Positions 16,141 through 25,438 of a stretch of 64,000 nucleotides of DNA are shown here, one piece after another. The stretch is from Flagellimonas yonaguniensis. GTDB lineage: Bacteria > Bacteroidota > Bacteroidia > Flavobacteriales > Flavobacteriaceae. The notes under the pieces were generated by a model. That model ran no database searches and was not told the DNA's origin. It worked only from the letters and a program-made list of their open reading frames with translations. Location of the stretch: positions 1 to 64,000 of the forward strand of contig NZ_JARFVB010000014.1 of NCBI RefSeq assembly GCF_029193885.1. The letters are read 5' to 3'. The stretch's first letter is position 1. The number at the start of each line of letters is the position of its first letter. Made by a program: the position numbers and the translations under genes.

Positions 16141-17484
16141 ATGAAACATACACCACAAATCAGTTTGGAAGAAGCAGTGGCACTGGTAAAAAACGGTGAC
16201 ACCTTATTGCAGGGGGGGTTTGGAATGACAGGAAACCCAGTGCATCTGATGCATGCATTGGCCGAGACGGATACAAAGGATATCACATTCATAGGAAACA
16301 ATGTTGGGGAGCCCGGACTGGGTGGAGGCAGGTTGCTTCGCAATGGCCAGATTAAAAAAATGGTAGGCTCCTTTTTTACCAGTAACCCAGAAGCGGTGGA
16401 AGCCGCCCAATCCGGCAAAGTGGCCTATGAGTTGATTCCTCAAGGGACTTTGGCCGAAGCGATTCGAGCCGGTGGGGCTGGAATAGGTGGGTTTTACACC
16501 CCCACTTCGGCAGGGACACTATTGGCAGAGAACAGGGAAACCAAAACCATAAAAGGGGTGGAACAAGTTTTTGTGGAAGGTATTCGGGGAAACGTGGCCT
16601 TTATCCGGGCATGGAAAGCCGATAAAATGGGAAACCTCCAATATCGGCTAACAGAACAAAATTTCAACAAGGCCATGGCTACCGCGGCCGACTTGGTCAT
16701 TGTGGAAGTGGAGGAAATCGTGGAGATCGGTGAATTGGATCCCAATCAAATCCACACCCCTGGCTGTTATGTGGATTATCTGGTACAGGCTACACTGACA
16801 ATGGACGACCTGGGTTCATCCGCAGATGTGGGTATTGCCAAAAAAGTAAGTGAAGCCCGTATGGATATGGCCAAAAGAGTCCTTAAGGAACTCCAAAAAG
16901 GGGATGTGGTCAACTTGGGAATCGGCATACCAACTTTGGTGGCGGATTTGATCTGGCCAGAAGACGATATCAACCTTCATACCGAAAATGGAATGCTCGG
17001 GGTTGGCCCGGCGCCCATGGATGGTGGGGCATTGGACTATCCTGTGAATGCAGGGAAGATTCCCGTGACCGCCCTACCGGGAAGTAGCTACTTTGATAGC
17101 TCCGAATCTTTTGGCATGATCAGAGGAAAACATGTCGATGTTGCCGTGATGGGAGGGCTGCAAGTGGACGAGCATGCCGATTTGGCCAACTGGGCCGTAC
17201 CGGGAAAACCTTTGTTGGGGGTAGGGGGCGCCATGGATTTGGCGTCTGGGGCCAAAAGGCTCATCATTACTATGACCCATACCAATAAGGATGGTTCGCC
17301 CAAGGTGGTACCCCAATGCACTTTACCCTTGACTTCAAAAGGTTCTGTGGATATGATTATCACGGATAAGGCAGTTTTTGAATTTATAAAGGGAATGTTG
17401 GTATTGATCGAAATCATGCCGGGGGCCACTTTGGAAGAGGTTCGTGCACTTACATCCGCTACATTTGTGGAAAAACTTGCATGA
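16141..17484 (+). CDS. 3-oxoadipate CoA-transferase, A and B subunits fused
   Basis: One 447-residue chain contains both subunits that are usually two genes (pcaI and pcaJ). Residues 1-~225 are the A part ([15 protein letters not shown], then the GGGAG-like oxyanion region near 111-117), and ~235-447 the B part with the catalytic Glu282 in [11 protein letters not shown]. The enzyme moves CoA from succinyl-CoA to 3-oxoadipate. ATG 16141 is chosen, because the longer reading from 16072 overlaps pcaD and gives an unrelated tail. The fusion resembles eukaryotic SCOT (OXCT), which is also one chain; the neighbouring pcaD and pcaF favour 3-oxoadipate as substrate. Confidence 0.9.
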   Translation: MKHTPQISLEEAVALVKNGDTLLQGGFGMTGNPVHLMHALAETDTKDITFIGNNVGEPGLGGGRLLRNGQIKKMVGSFFTSNPEAVEAAQSGKVAYELIPQGTLAEAIRAGGAGIGGFYTPTSAGTLLAENRETKTIKGVEQVFVEGIRGNVAFIRAWKADKMGNLQYRLTEQNFNKAMATAADLVIVEVEEIVEIGELDPNQIHTPGCYVDYLVQATLTMDDLGSSADVGIAKKVSEARMDMAKRVLKELQKGDVVNLGIGIPTLVADLIWPEDDINLHTENGMLGVGPAPMDGGALDYPVNAGKIPVTALPGSSYFDSSESFGMIRGKHVDVAVMGGLQVDEHADLANWAVPGKPLLGVGGAMDLASGAKRLIITMTHTNKDGSPKVVPQCTLPLTSKGSVDMIITDKAVFEFIKGMLVLIEIMPGATLEEVRALTSATFVEKLA

Positions 17485-17975
17485 TGAAACCTTTGAGTAG
17501 CGTATCCAAGAATTTCGATAGATCGTTCTTTATTTATCTGACCCGATGTATCATAGGTTTTTTGATAGGCTATTATTTAATGATCGCCTTTTCTTCCGAA
17601 GATTTCTTTTGGGCGTTGCTTTCCATCATCTTGGTGATACCACCAGAGGGAAGAAAGTTGGCCCCAAAGCTGACAAAGGAGAGGGTGATCTCCAATTTTA
17701 TAGGGTCCCTTTCGGGGTTGACCGTATTTTTTATAAATATTGATTATGTAGCAAAGGTGGTATTGGGGATTGTGGTCACCACCATCATTTGCAAGTTGTT
17801 CAAATTGATGCAAGTCGTGCGTCCGGCCATTGTGGCGCTGCTTATCATTTTGATCGAACATCCTGGTAGTATCATATCCCCGTTCGAACGATTTGTCACT
17901 GTGCTGATAGGCTGTCTTATAGGGCTATCCGTAACATTGATTACCTCGTTCATTATTCGAAAAACAAGAATTTGA
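17481..17975 (+). CDS. small FUSC/aromatic-acid-exporter-like membrane protein
   Basis: The 164-residue protein has five or six hydrophobic segments and lacks a soluble domain. [20 protein letters not shown] motif near residue 45 and GxLxGLxV segments recall the membrane half of FUSC/ArAE proteins (AaeB, DUF939) that export aromatic acids. It is much shorter than AaeB and would need to oligomerise. It overlaps the CoA-transferase stop by 4 bp and lies 13 bp before pcaF, so it is translationally coupled within the pathway operon. A role in moving catechol-derived acids, or relief of their build-up, is inference. Confidence 0.65.
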   Translation: MMKPLSSVSKNFDRSFFIYLTRCIIGFLIGYYLMIAFSSEDFFWALLSIILVIPPEGRKLAPKLTKERVISNFIGSLSGLTVFFINIDYVAKVVLGIVVTTIICKLFKLMQVVRPAIVALLIILIEHPGSIISPFERFVTVLIGCLIGLSVTLITSFIIRKTRI

Positions 17976-17988
17976 CAAAGTACTTATA

Positions 17989-19194
17989 ATGGAAGAAGCA
18001 TATATTATAGACGGTATCAGGACACCGATCGGCAGTTTTCGTGGCACCTTATCGCCCATTCGAACAGATAATCTGGCAGCCATGGTCATCAAGGAATTGA
18101 TGGAGAGAAACCCCGGGATACCAAAGGATAAAATAGATGATGTCATTTTGGGATGTCATAACCAAGCTGGGGAGGATAACCGTAACGTGGCGCGTATGGC
18201 CCTTTTGCTGGCAGGACTTCCGCACACGGTTCCCGGGGAGACCGTCAATCGCCTCTGCTCCTCCGGTATGTCCAGCATTGTACATGCTGTACGTGCCATA
18301 AAAGCGGGCGATGGGGATATCTTTATCTCGGGAGGGGTGGAACACATGACCCGTGGACCTTTGGTGGTATCCAAATCTTCCAGGGCCTACGGCAATGATT
18401 CCCAGATGTACGATTCTAGTTTTGGTTGGCGGTTTGAGAACCCAAAGATGGAGGAAATGTACGGGACCGATCCTATGGGCATCACCGCGGAGAACTTGGT
18501 GGACCAATATGGGATTTCAAGGGAAGACCAAGACCTGTTCGCCTACAATTCCCAGATGAAGGCCGTTGCCGCCCAAAAGAACGGGCGATTGGGAGAGGAA
18601 ATCATGCCAGTGGAGATCCCACAAAGAAAAAAGGATCCCATTATTTTTGACCGGGACGAGTTCATTAGGCCCGATACGACACCCGAAGGGCTTTCCAAAT
18701 TACGTCCAGCCTTTAAGGCAGACGGGACCGTCACGGCGGGCAATGCCTCGGGACTGAACGATGGGGCAGGAGCCATATTCGTGGCATCCGGAAAAGCTGT
18801 AGGGTTGTATGGGTTGAAACCCTTGGCCAGGGTAGTGGCATCCGCAGTGGTAGGGGTGGAGCCAAGGATAATGGGCATCGGACCTGTGTTGGCCACCAAA
18901 AAGGTTTTGGACAAAGCAGGTCTGACACTGGATCAAATGGATGTCATCGAACTCAACGAGGCATTCTCGGCGCAGAGTCTGGCCTGTATCAGGGAATGGG
19001 GGTTGCATGATGATGATCCCAGGATCAATAGCAACGGAGGGGCCATTGCCATAGGGCATCCTTTGGGCATGACCGGAACAAGAATCACCTATACGGCAGC
19101 ATTGGAACTTCAAAACCAACGGAAAAGATACGCATTGGCCACCATGTGCGTGGGCGTGGGCATGGGGTATGCCATTGTCGTTGAAAGGGTTTGA
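17989..19194 (+). CDS. pcaF: 3-oxoadipyl-CoA thiolase
   Basis: PcaF cleaves 3-oxoadipyl-CoA to succinyl-CoA and acetyl-CoA, the last step of the pathway. The 401-residue protein has the thiolase triad: Cys90 in NRLCSSGMSS, His357 in GHPLGMTG and Cys387 in MCVGVGMG. Length and the ELNEAFSAQSLAC block are those of degradative thiolases. Being the last gene of the cat/pca cluster separates it from general acetyl-CoA acetyltransferases. Confidence 0.92.
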   Translation: MEEAYIIDGIRTPIGSFRGTLSPIRTDNLAAMVIKELMERNPGIPKDKIDDVILGCHNQAGEDNRNVARMALLLAGLPHTVPGETVNRLCSSGMSSIVHAVRAIKAGDGDIFISGGVEHMTRGPLVVSKSSRAYGNDSQMYDSSFGWRFENPKMEEMYGTDPMGITAENLVDQYGISREDQDLFAYNSQMKAVAAQKNGRLGEEIMPVEIPQRKKDPIIFDRDEFIRPDTTPEGLSKLRPAFKADGTVTAGNASGLNDGAGAIFVASGKAVGLYGLKPLARVVASAVVGVEPRIMGIGPVLATKKVLDKAGLTLDQMDVIELNEAFSAQSLACIREWGLHDDDPRINSNGGAIAIGHPLGMTGTRITYTAALELQNQRKRYALATMCVGVGMGYAIVVERV

Positions 19195-19348
19195 TTGGCC
19201 ATCTAAGTAAGCTAGTAAATAAAATACAAGTCATCTGGATGATTTTTTAGGACACCATTGGGCCAAGTCAAATAAATAGATAGAGTTACTGTTGATGAAT
19301 AAGTAACGGGTCTCATAAAGGAACATGCTATAGAACAGTTTGGGCCTG

Positions 19349-19492
19349 GCCGCAAAGAATCCGCATCTAAAGTGGTTCGATCCGGTCAAGTATATTTTTA
19401 TAGTCTTAGAGTTCACCAAGGATAAGGTAAGGGTCGATGTATATCAGGTCTGTACGGTGTACAGTACGGATTATACGTTGGATAAAGTATAG
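19349..19492 (+). pseudogene. possible C-terminal remnant of a PhoD-like alkaline phosphatase
   Basis: One frame reads NPHLKWFDPVKYIFIVLEFT and continues with alternating Lys/Asp to a TAG at 19490. This resembles the C-terminus of PhoD-type phosphatases (NPHIK, then strands ending Tyr-x-Val-x-Thr-Val). Upstream frames are closed by stops, so only the tail would remain. The rest of the 19195-19666 spacer contains nothing I recognise. The call rests on a short motif. Confidence 0.3.
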
Positions 19493-19666
19493 TTCAGACC
19501 AATGTCTTAGACCATAAAGGAGCTATGTAGGCGTATGATGGGTGTCATATGTTAATGATGGAATTTTACGTTTTGGTAACTGTCGGGAGACTTGTTTTTT
19601 TAGTAATTTAATCCAGTGCTTTATCAAACAACAATGTTGTGTCAACCTTACTGAAACCAATCCGAT

Positions 19667-20275
19667 ATGAAAACCTTTTTTGTCCATTTTGTTTTTCTTA
19701 TGTCCGGTCTCTTGTCCTTCTCACAGGTCGCCGTGGAAATCCTTGAAGAGGAAACCCCGACACATGTGGTGTTCAAGGCGAAGAATACTTTGGATGAACC
19801 TGTTGAGATTACCTTTGAACTCAGTGAGGTCACCGGATTGGAACATGATGGGCAACCCATTGTAAAGCTCGTGGAGCCGCAAAAGACCTTATTGGTGGCC
19901 GAACTCAAAAAAATCGGGGGGCCTATAGGCTATGTCTACGGGTATAACCAGGTCCTAATGCCGGCCAAGATTTACGACCCCGAGGATTTCAAAAAGTTTG
20001 AACAGGGGATTGTGGTCTTCAGTAGGGATGGTTGTACACGATGTGCCTATACAACGGATTATCTAGTACAGAACAAGGTGGACTTTACCTTGTTCAATTT
20101 CACCCAACATCCCGAATATGGCGCCTATATGTGGGACAAGCTCAGGGAACAAGGGGTCATTGGCAACCAAGTGGGTACCCCCGTAATCATGGTGAACGGT
20201 CGGTTGAGTCATTCCCATGAGAACCTGAAACAGTTTGTCAGGACCTTGAAACAATCCCAACAGGGCCGCGAATAG
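19667..20275 (+). CDS. exported glutaredoxin-like protein
   Basis: The 202-residue protein has a signal peptide (1-20, cleavage after FSQ), a beta-sandwich-like domain to about residue 105, and a glutaredoxin/thioredoxin domain from ~112 with DGCTRCAYT (Cys123, Cys126) and the cis-Pro loop VGTPVIMVNG. A periplasmic redox role, disulfide reduction or copper-chaperone-like, is suggested by the Cys-x-x-Cys in an exported protein. The pairing with an N-terminal DUF-like beta domain is unusual for glutaredoxins, which are normally cytoplasmic. Confidence 0.75.
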   Translation: MKTFFVHFVFLMSGLLSFSQVAVEILEEETPTHVVFKAKNTLDEPVEITFELSEVTGLEHDGQPIVKLVEPQKTLLVAELKKIGGPIGYVYGYNQVLMPAKIYDPEDFKKFEQGIVVFSRDGCTRCAYTTDYLVQNKVDFTLFNFTQHPEYGAYMWDKLREQGVIGNQVGTPVIMVNGRLSHSHENLKQFVRTLKQSQQGRE

Positions 20276-20308
20276 GTATGTTGGGATTCCATATTTTTCC
20301 CTTTGGAC

Positions 20309-21421
20309 CTAAAACTCGATTTGGTGGATGTTCAGGGAACTTTCATCGCTTCCAATGGGATTGTGGTACAGGGTATTGAGAACGTTCCAGAAATTGCCGT
20401 CCACTGCAGGGCCGTAGCCGAATCCCTCAAAATGTGCTCCCAGTCCAAGGGCATGACCAGTCTCGTGCACGACCAAGTCCAGATCGATTTCACTTTCACA
20501 GGCCGAAGAACCGATATGTACATACAGAACTGTATTGATACGGCCCGTTGCATCATAGAAGGGATCTTCGACCACACGGTATTTGATCAGGTAGGCATCC
20601 CGATCTTCATGGCTCCCACTGATCCATGCATTTGCCCCTATGGCCATTCCATTTGAATCAAACAGGGTCTTATTGTACAGTATGGTACAAATGGCATTCC
20701 CGTTGATGTCCTTGATCAGCTCATCTTCTTCGGCCTTGATACCGATCACCGCTCCATTGTCGTCGAAAATAAAGGGTGTGTCCTCCAAGATGTTGCCCAC
20801 CGCATTACCGGCCTCGTCATAGGCCAAACCCACCATCGGATTGTCATGGCCTACGATGTTTCCCTCATTGTCATACTCAAAATATATGTTTTCAGAAGAG
20901 GATTCCGTGTCCCCTCCCTGGTAAGGATAACTGAACGTCCCAACACCAGCAGAAACATGTCCGCAATCAGTGGTCGGATTGGGCCCGGAAGCGGTCCCAT
21001 CACTAAAAATCAGCCCCTTTGAAACATTTTCATTGGGTGTGTTGCCTATGCTTGTCCTATCGAACAAGGTCATTCCCAATTTATCCTCGATCGCGTCCAA
21101 GGCTTCCGTTGCAAAAGGTACAGTACCGATTTTTACCGGTATCAGGCCCTCATTTTCGATATCCCATCTTTTCAGTTTTCCATTGGTCAACTCGGAAAGG
21201 CCACACCCCGTTTGGTTGACATCGTCCTGATAATACCAAGGAAAACCGGATGTGTCAAGGTTTGTGGTGTTCAAGTTTTCCAAAATGCCGGATTCTCCCA
21301 CGATCTCCGTGTCAAATCCGGTGTCATCATTATTGTCGTTGTCATCTTCCCCACTTCCGTCACAGGAGTTTAGGGAGAACGTCAATAATGATAGGGTCAA
21401 AATAGAAAGGTTGTTTTTCAT
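20309..21421 (-). CDS. metzincin-type zinc metalloprotease lipoprotein with internal repeats
   Basis: The 370-residue protein has signal peptide and lipobox (LNSC, Cys20), an acidic linker to ~40, and the extended zinc motif HETGHALGLGAH at 319-330 (HExxHxxGxxH). After it comes NFWNVLNTLYHNP, where a Leu takes the place expected for the Met-turn. Residues ~182-262 hold five units of an aromatic-Asp-x-x-Gly-x-x-hydrophobic-Gly pattern at about 18-residue intervals (EYDNEGNIVG, AYDEAGNAVG and so on), unlike typical M10/M43 proteases. ATG 21421 is used; the longer frame from 21487 would add a non-signal tail. Likely anchored outside the inner membrane and active on extracellular protein. Confidence 0.75.
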   Translation of the reverse strand: MKNNLSILTLSLLTFSLNSCDGSGEDDNDNNDDTGFDTEIVGESGILENLNTTNLDTSGFPWYYQDDVNQTGCGLSELTNGKLKRWDIENEGLIPVKIGTVPFATEALDAIEDKLGMTLFDRTSIGNTPNENVSKGLIFSDGTASGPNPTTDCGHVSAGVGTFSYPYQGGDTESSSENIYFEYDNEGNIVGHDNPMVGLAYDEAGNAVGNILEDTPFIFDDNGAVIGIKAEEDELIKDINGNAICTILYNKTLFDSNGMAIGANAWISGSHEDRDAYLIKYRVVEDPFYDATGRINTVLYVHIGSSACESEIDLDLVVHETGHALGLGAHFEGFGYGPAVDGNFWNVLNTLYHNPIGSDESSLNIHQIEF

Positions 21422-21464
21422 TTGCTTTTTTTGGTTTAAAAAATATATTGAATTGTTTTTTGTT

Positions 21465-22169
21465 TCATTCCTCGGCCAAGTAGGCATCCCCTCCGATAAA
21501 GATCATCTTTGGGTTGGGTATGGCCGGATTTCCCTTTGGGCTGACAGCGAAGGAACGCTTTTCCTGTTTGCCATCCGAAAAATTTAATGTGATGATATGG
21601 TCTTCAATATGATAAGTTCCTGTATGGGCACTTTTTTCCCAAGTAGCTGCATTTGGCGTCAGGCCCCCCATGTTTTCCCCTTCTATAAAGTGTTCACCGT
21701 CAATGAATGTAACCTTTGAGATGGTCAGGGTACTCCCATAGCCTATATCAGTGGAACAGGTGTTCTGATAGATCCTAGCCAATTTCGGATTGGGCCGATA
21801 GGGAAAGGCAGGAAACCAATTTCCAGATCCCAATCCATAATCGTTCGTCCGTCCCTTATGGTCGGTCAAATAATAACGACCTCCTTTGAGCTCCCATTTT
21901 CCCCAAGCTTTCGGGCGATTACTCTTGGATGGGACCCTATCGAGGGAACCGACGGGCTCCGTTCCCACTTCCACATAGTCCCCATTGTCAAAAAGGACAA
22001 TGGGTTCGAACGTAATGGAGACCGGATATCTAGAAATGGCCTTAAAGAACCATTCTTCCTTGGATTTTTGGTATCCCTGTGTATTTTCACTGTACTTTGC
22101 GGTATAGGCCCCGCAGATGACCATTATGAATGTCAGGAAGGTGAAAAAAAACAATCGTGGAGCTTTCAT
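21465..22169 (-). CDS. exported protein of unknown function
   Basis: The 234-residue protein begins MKAPRLFFFTFLTFIMVICG, a signal peptide or N-terminal anchor. The rest is beta-rich with motifs such as KAWGKWELKGGRYYLTD, resembling lipocalin-like strand repeats, and a final GGDAYLAEE. I do not recognise a family. It is 43 bp upstream of the metzincin gene on the same strand and probably cotranscribed with it. Confidence 0.65.
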   Translation of the reverse strand: MKAPRLFFFTFLTFIMVICGAYTAKYSENTQGYQKSKEEWFFKAISRYPVSITFEPIVLFDNGDYVEVGTEPVGSLDRVPSKSNRPKAWGKWELKGGRYYLTDHKGRTNDYGLGSGNWFPAFPYRPNPKLARIYQNTCSTDIGYGSTLTISKVTFIDGEHFIEGENMGGLTPNAATWEKSAHTGTYHIEDHIITLNFSDGKQEKRSFAVSPKGNPAIPNPKMIFIGGDAYLAEE

Positions 22170-22877
22170 TATGTGCATTATTGATTGGATTTATTGAGGA
22201 TTTTTCTGCAGTTCCAAAAAAGCGATAGACCAAAAACAGCAATGAAGTTATGGTATGGTGTAAGATAAAATGTAAACTAAATATTAAATTTTTCTGAAGG
22301 ATTATCTCTTTTTACAATAATAAATTAGTTTGCGAAAACCCCATTAAAAAAATTGACTTGTTGTATCGGACAGGACCCAAAGTTGAAGAACTGTTCGGTT
22401 GGATTTTAATTTGGCCAAAATGAAAAGAAAACTTAAAAAAGGAAAGAGTTTATATTTCGGTAGAGTTGTATGTCCCCGGAACTGTTGTTGGAAAAATGGG
22501 GAAAGGAAATATGGAATATGACCAGAACAGTTTTTTGGGCCGCGGTAGGTACTGCTATTGCCAAAGGAACTGGTACTGTTTTAGCAATCAAAAGGGGGTA
22601 CATGTTCGACCCGTATCTACTGGATACTTCATCTTTGCAACCGAAGGCATCGCCAGCGTTTATCGTATTGGGCACATCGATTCCCTTCTGTACAAACAAC
22701 TGGGGTCAACTAGTTGCGGCAGTAATCCCCAAAAGTATTCCAGTCTTGGTCTATTGGGCGAATAAGAGGTAAGGATGCCTTGCAACAATGGACAGGAGGT
22801 TGTTCGGACATTAGGTCGAAAAAAGTTGTGAAGCAAAATAGTTTTAAATTTCCAATAGAAGACAATATTTTTACACT
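22170..22877. other. intergenic, no gene recognised
   Basis: Two overlapping short plus-strand frames (22466-22765 and 22470-22772) and one minus frame cross this region. None has a known domain or a normal residue composition, so I do not call a gene. A TATTTTTA -7-like element lies just before the TetR start. Confidence 0.35.
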
Positions 22878-23480
22878 ATGATAGGTAAGAAAGAGGTTCT
22901 CAAGTGTTCAGTGGATAACTTCACGAAATTTGGAAGTAAGCATTTTACCATGGATGAACTTGCCCAAACTTTGGGTATCTCTAAGAAGACGATATACAAG
23001 TACTATCCCAGCAAGGAGGACCTGGTGACAGCCAGTGTTAAATTTCTAATTGATGAATTTAGCTTCAAAGTGGAAAACATAGTTTACAGTCATAAGGATC
23101 CCATTACAAGCATTACACTTATCTATAAAAGTGGTTTTGAAAGGCTGAACCAATTTAGGCCATCGTTTATTTTTGGAATAAAAAAATATTATCCAAAAGC
23201 ATATGATCTTTTTGAAAATTTCAGGTCCCATATGGTAAACAAGGTAATTTACGGTTTATTGGAAAAGGCCAAGAAGGAAGGGATTATTGTACCGGAGATC
23301 AACTTGCAGCTATTTTGTGATTTGTACTACAATAAATTTGAGGAGATACTGTTCAAGGATGATTATTTTATAGACCAATATTTGAACAATGATATCTTCA
23401 ATCACATGATCATATATAATTTACGGGGCATAATCGTTTCCGGTTACCGTAACGACACTTTCAAAGAGTTTGATTGGTAG
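22878..23480 (+). CDS. TetR/AcrR-family regulator
   Basis: The 200-residue protein has an N-terminal TetR helix-turn-helix (residues ~20-50: FTMDELAQTLGISKKTIYKYY) and an all-helical ligand domain with no clear resemblance to characterised members. It lies 310 bp upstream of the GbsR-efflux operon on the same strand. It could add drug-responsive control of that operon, though GbsR is closer. Confidence 0.85.
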   Translation: MIGKKEVLKCSVDNFTKFGSKHFTMDELAQTLGISKKTIYKYYPSKEDLVTASVKFLIDEFSFKVENIVYSHKDPITSITLIYKSGFERLNQFRPSFIFGIKKYYPKAYDLFENFRSHMVNKVIYGLLEKAKKEGIIVPEINLQLFCDLYYNKFEEILFKDDYFIDQYLNNDIFNHMIIYNLRGIIVSGYRNDTFKEFDW

Positions 23481-23735
23481 CCCCAACAGCTTAAACACAG
23501 GTGCCGGAAAAGGGTTTCAGTTGGCCTAGCTGATCTAAATCCATTCCAGATGGTTCGAGTAGACTGTTAGCGATAAGAGTGGTATTTAATTGAAGACGGG
23601 GCATTGACCATCACAGGAGGTCTTTTTCAATCCCATCGGTTTGCTAAGAGCTTCCCTTGACTTTTAAAAAAAAACAACCAAGGTTTTCCGTTACAATCTT
23701 CATAAAATAACATTAACAAACATTTAACTTCGTTT

Positions 23736-23769
23736 GGTTCGAATTATTCCGAACCCAACTGTATTTTTG
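23736..23769 (+). promoter_or_regulatory. promoter with palindromic operator of the GbsR-efflux operon
   Basis: GGTTCG-N8-CGAACC (23736-23755) overlaps the -33 region, and TATTTTTG (23762-23769) is the -7 element; the start codon is at 23790. A repressor bound here would block the promoter. The operon's first gene, GbsR-like, is the best candidate for autoregulation. Confidence 0.55.
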
Positions 23770-23789
23770 TCGCGTAAATCAAAATAAAC

Positions 23790-24299
23790 ATGGATTCGTC
23801 TGAAAAAAGAAAACGTGAACTGGTCGAAAGGCTGGGAATTTTGTTTGAGAAAAAAGAGCATATGGCACCTGTCGCCGCTCGAATTTTCTCCTATATTATT
23901 TTATCGGGTAAACAAGGCACCACCTTTGAGGATCTGGTGCATAACCTTTGTGCAAGCAAAAGCACGATATCGACACACCTCAATCATTTACAAGATCTAA
24001 AGAAGCTGGGATATTTTACCAAAACCGGTGACAGGAAAAAATATTTCATTGTCAATACCAACACCAACACCATGATTCAAAGAATTACGGATATGGTCGA
24101 GGATTGGCAAGAAGAAAAGGAAATCCATTTGGAAATCATGACCTATAAGAAGGACATCAATAAAACATTGAAAGATAAAGACAAGTTTGAGCTTGACTTC
24201 CATTCGGATTATATCGAATTCCTGGATGGAGCTACAAGGTCAATAAACACGTTAAAGGAAACACTGGAAATCAATAAAACCAATATTAATAAAAGATGA
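23790..24299 (+). CDS. GbsR/MarR-type regulator of the efflux operon
   Basis: The 169-residue protein has a winged helix of the GbsR type: MAPVAARIFSYIILSGKQG, then ASKSTISTHLNHLQDLKKLG recognition helix and a wing YFTKTGDRKKYFIV. The C-terminal ~70 residues form a Lys/Glu-rich coiled coil for dimerisation. GbsR-like regulators often head RND operons in Flavobacteriaceae. It shares a 4-bp ATGA overlap with the adaptor gene, so it is the first gene of the operon and probably represses it. Confidence 0.85.
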   Translation: MDSSEKRKRELVERLGILFEKKEHMAPVAARIFSYIILSGKQGTTFEDLVHNLCASKSTISTHLNHLQDLKKLGYFTKTGDRKKYFIVNTNTNTMIQRITDMVEDWQEEKEIHLEIMTYKKDINKTLKDKDKFELDFHSDYIEFLDGATRSINTLKETLEINKTNINKR

Positions 24300-25417
24300 G
24301 ACGATCATTCATAAATCATTTGTTCCTTACAGGAATCGCAGTAACACTGTTTGCCAGTTGTAAACAAAATCAACAGGCTCCCCAGCAACAATCGGCATTG
24401 CCCTTTGAGGTGACCGCTGTTCCCACTAAAAACCTTACAACTTATACTTCGTACCCAACGACCATAGAGGGAGCGATCAACAGTGAGGTCCGCGCCAAAG
24501 TATCTGGATACATCCAAGAAGTATTGGTGGACGAGGGCCAAAAAGTAAGTAAAGGCCAACCTTTGTTTAAACTGGAAACGCAATCCTTGAGTCAGGATGC
24601 AGAAGCGGCCAAAGCACGCATTAGGGTGGCACAGGTAGAAGTGAATAAATTAAAGCCTTTGGTGGAAAAGAAAATCATCAGCGAGGTGCAATTGGAAACG
24701 GCCCAGGCTAATTTGGCGCAAGCCAAAAGCACGTATAACAGTATTGTTGCCAACATAGGCTATGCCACAGTGGCAAGTCCTATAAATGGATATGTAGGTG
24801 CCATTCGCTTGAGAGAGGGGTCACTGGTCAGTGCCGCCAATGCCGTACCTCTGACCACCGTAACGAGCATCGAAAAGGTGTTTGCGTACTTTTCAATGAA
24901 CGAATCGGACTATCTCAACTTTTTACAGGTGACTGCTGGTAAGACCTTGCCAGAAAAAATCAAAAACTTCCCCAAAGTGGAACTACTGATGGCAAATGGT
25001 CAACCCTATGAGCAACAGGGCACCATTGAAACTGTGACTGGACAGATCAATGCCAATACGGGTACCGTTAGCTTTAGAGCTGTTTTCGACAATCCAAATA
25101 TGTTGTTGACCAATGGAAACAGTGGTACCATCAATATTCCAAAACAACATGAAAATATGGTTGTGGTGCCCCAAGCAGCGACTTTCGAGCAACAAGGGCA
25201 AATTTTTGTCTATACCGTTGGCGAGGACAATACCGCTAAATCGACCTTAATTGGAATTGAAGATAAGAACAGGGTTTTGTATGTGGTCAATTCAGGTCTG
25301 AAAGAAGGTGATGTGATTGTCGTGAATGGAATCGATAAGTTGAGAAATGGCACTCCAATAATACCTCAAAAGATGGCTTTCGATAGTATTGTCAAGGCAA
25401 TAAAGCCGCTATTTTAA
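24296..25417 (+). CDS. RND efflux periplasmic adaptor (AcrA-like)
   Basis: The 373-residue lipoprotein has a lipobox FASC (Cys20). The lipoyl half-motif (VRAKVSGYIQEVLVDEGQKV, ~65-84), an alpha-hairpin to ~145 and the second lipoyl half with NGYVGAIRLREGSLVS follow, then beta-barrel and membrane-proximal domains. It links the inner-membrane pump to the outer-membrane channel. The pump gene follows 21 bp later. Confidence 0.95.
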   Translation: MRRSFINHLFLTGIAVTLFASCKQNQQAPQQQSALPFEVTAVPTKNLTTYTSYPTTIEGAINSEVRAKVSGYIQEVLVDEGQKVSKGQPLFKLETQSLSQDAEAAKARIRVAQVEVNKLKPLVEKKIISEVQLETAQANLAQAKSTYNSIVANIGYATVASPINGYVGAIRLREGSLVSAANAVPLTTVTSIEKVFAYFSMNESDYLNFLQVTAGKTLPEKIKNFPKVELLMANGQPYEQQGTIETVTGQINANTGTVSFRAVFDNPNMLLTNGNSGTINIPKQHENMVVVPQAATFEQQGQIFVYTVGEDNTAKSTLIGIEDKNRVLYVVNSGLKEGDVIVVNGIDKLRNGTPIIPQKMAFDSIVKAIKPLF

Positions 25418-25438
25418 TAACATTTAGAAAGATAAATC

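Noticed and set aside
19235..19255. TCAT-CTGG-ATGA followed by T-run after pcaF
   Set aside because: Four-bp stem is too weak to call a terminator.
22466..22772. Two overlapping ~100-codon plus-strand frames and one antisense frame
   Set aside because: No family resemblance and unusual composition; the frames overlap one another, so none is supported.
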